64,000 nucleotides of DNA from Amorphochlora amoebiformis (lineage: Eukaryota; Cercozoa; Chlorarachniophyceae): positions 682,001 through 746,000 of the forward strand of contig BAAHQB010000025.1 in assembly GCA_054601695.1 (NCBI GenBank), read 5' to 3'. The position numbers were made by a program, and so were the translations under genes. Position 1 is the stretch's first letter, and each line of letters begins with the position of its first letter. Of the stretch, positions 62,752 through 64,000 are shown one piece after another. The notes under the pieces were generated by a model. It had not been told where the DNA came from. It did not search any database and was given only the letters and a program-made list of their open reading frames with translations.

Positions 62752-63263
62752 ATGGAGGACTCGAAAACCAACGTGAAGACTGTCCTCAAAGACGTCCTTG
62801 ATTATAAGAAGGAGACAAACTGGGTAATCTTAACAGCCAAGACAGGGAAGGTACCCATACAATTCCGCCATATTCCTGGAACTGCCTCATCGAATGCATA
62901 CCAGGTCGAAGTTGTGTCCTCAGGGTCAGGGCTCAAGAAGCTTCTATCATTTTTCGGGTTCTCTGAGATGCAATGGGGGCTCATAAACGTGCTTGGCATA
63001 GATAAGAGCTCGTCCATCAACTCCACACGCTCCAAACTCGTGCAGGTATTAACACCAGAACCCCAAACCCGAGACATTTTACTCTGATATTTATCGATTA
63101 GATAAACTGGTGTGGTGCCGGCGTTCCTCACGGCGACAGAGGTATGTGGAGATTTTTTCCCCTTCTAAGATCAAACTTGATTATGGATTCATGCTCAGGG
63201 AAGATGATCAACAAGCAAAAGCCCTTGATTCAACAGGCAGCGGGTTCAATAGGTGACAAATAA
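62752..63263 (+). CDS. Coactosin-like ADF-H domain protein, 3 exons
   Basis: Exons 62752-63045, 63102-63141 and 63199-63263 in phase, 132 residues. ADF-homology landmarks: VLDYKKETNWVILTAK, EVVSSGSGLKKLLSFFGF, EMQWGLINVLGID, STRSKLVQINWCGAGVP (family SKF.LI.W.GE.V). Coactosin binds F-actin and slows capping. The C-terminal helix is shorter than usual: the last exon ends IGDK. A donor-like ATAG|GTGACA just before that stop could join an exon after TTATTTAG at 63335 instead and give a different short tail. Confidence 0.85.
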
Positions 63264-63411
63264 TACATGTCACCCTACACATATCTACGACCTGTGAGAG
63301 CATGAATTTTGGCGGTTGGATATTTATTTAGGGGTACACAATTGAAAGTGATATACACTCGATATGCAAGCATGTAAGGTTTTGCTACCTTCACATATAT
63401 GTATATATATA

Positions 63412-63450
<39 letters not shown>

Positions 63451-63488
63451 ATATATATATATATATATTATATATATATATATATATG

Positions 63489-63519
<31 letters not shown>

Positions 63520-63753
63520 CATATGTTTGTGTTTGTGTGTGTTTGTGTGTATACATTATATAGATATAAATCAACCCGTAATTGTCGAAAACATGTCCAT
63601 AACTCAATTATACACCCCATTGCCTGAACCCTGACACTCAAAACCCTAACGCGAACCCTAAGCCCTTCCTCTCATGCTCCTCCACCCTCCGCCTCATTCG
63701 GTTCTCCTGACATCTCCGATTTCTTCTCTTCTTGAGCCTTCTTACGCCCTTAG
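63264..63753. repeat. Intergenic: (AT)n and loose CCCTAA motifs
   Basis: AT tract 63398-63520, (TTTGTG)n, then CCTGAACCCTGACACTCAAA and AACCCTAACGCGAACCCTAA at 63622-63662, followed by a pyrimidine-rich stretch leading to an acceptor. Confidence 0.6.
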
Positions 63754-63804
63754 CTTGTGAGCTACCGGCTGAGAAGAAGGAGGATATTACGGGACGGAAG
63801 ATTG
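63754..63804 (+). CDS. Single exon of a gene truncated by the window edge
   Basis: Pyrimidine tract and CCCTTAG acceptor, then 51 nt that read [17 protein letters not shown] and end at a consensus donor ATTG|GTGAGT. The family is not recognisable from 16 residues, and the strand and frame rest on the splice sites. The following intron holds a duplicated block, GGTGTGTTTTCGTG.GTATGT with ATGAATGTTC.GTAGGAT (63819-63862 and 63924-63961), between AT tracts. Confidence 0.4.
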
Positions 63805-63862
63805 GTGAGTTTGTGCATTTGTGGTGTGTTTTCGTGTATATGTATGAATGTTCGGTAGGATT

Positions 63863-63925
<63 letters not shown>

Positions 63926-63958
63926 TGTGTTTTCGTGAGTATGTATGAATGTTCTGTA

Positions 63959-64000
<42 letters not shown>
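63805..64000 (+). repeat. (AT)n intron at right edge with a duplicated block
   Basis: Two copies of a roughly 42-bp block separated by AT, then AT to the window end. Confidence 0.85.

Overview
The window is nuclear DNA of a eukaryote, probably a unicellular protist or alga. The evidence is GT-AG introns with phase-compatible exons throughout, eukaryote-specific families (CK2 catalytic subunit, coactosin-like ADF-H, multi-KH protein, TTC4/Cns1 co-chaperone, DUF1771-Smr protein), a polymerase III tRNA gene, and vertebrate-type (TTAGGG)n repeats. The group cannot be fixed from the sequence. The genes are cut into many short exons, most 20-150 nt. Almost every long intron is filled with (AT)n microsatellite, and some carry (TTAGGG)n/(CCCTAA)n, GA/CT or ATGT tracts. 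Nearly all long open frames (IYIY, GLGL, RVRV, RERE translations) are read-through of these repeats.

Layout, left to right: a prokaryotic-style dual-specificity phosphatase (+, 369-8457, 5' end missing); a CTAG-rich convergent spacer; TTC4/Cns1 (-, 9592-10885, 5' end unresolved); an unidentified secreted or organelle-targeted protein (-, 12183-12782); a 14-exon branched-chain aminotransferase with a mitochondrial-type presequence (+, 13069-21721); a second CTAG-rich spacer; a 15-exon coiled-coil protein (-, 23126-33542); a 23-exon glutamate-cysteine ligase catalytic subunit (+, 33905-45120); a third CTAG-rich spacer; a DUF1771-Smr protein (-, 45825-51097, 5' end unresolved); a KH-repeat RNA-binding protein (-, 52035-59826); tRNA-Ile(AAT) (+, 60028-60100); an orphan exon (+, 60579-60698); CK2 alpha (-, 60766-62504); a coactosin-like protein (+, 62752-63263); and one exon of a gene running off the right edge. 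Divergent pairs share short spacers (about 250-360 bp). The three long convergent spacers are the CTAG-rich, microsatellite-poor islands.

Two things stand out. First, the glutamate-cysteine ligase carries an in-frame TRP14/TXNDC17-like thioredoxin domain (WCPGC active site) between its core and its C-terminal part. All splice phases agree, and leaving out the three thioredoxin exons together would break the frame. This joins a cystine/disulfide reductase fold to the enzyme that uses cysteine in the first step of glutathione synthesis.

Second, introns carry decayed copies of exon edges. Copies of an exon's acceptor end lie upstream of it and copies of its donor end lie downstream, separated by AT tracts (at least twelve exons). 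Telomere-type repeats sit inside spliced introns, and in one gene the splice donor itself lies at the start of the TTAGGG array. Exon borders were read by eye from splice consensus, frame and family homology. They are unverified by transcripts.
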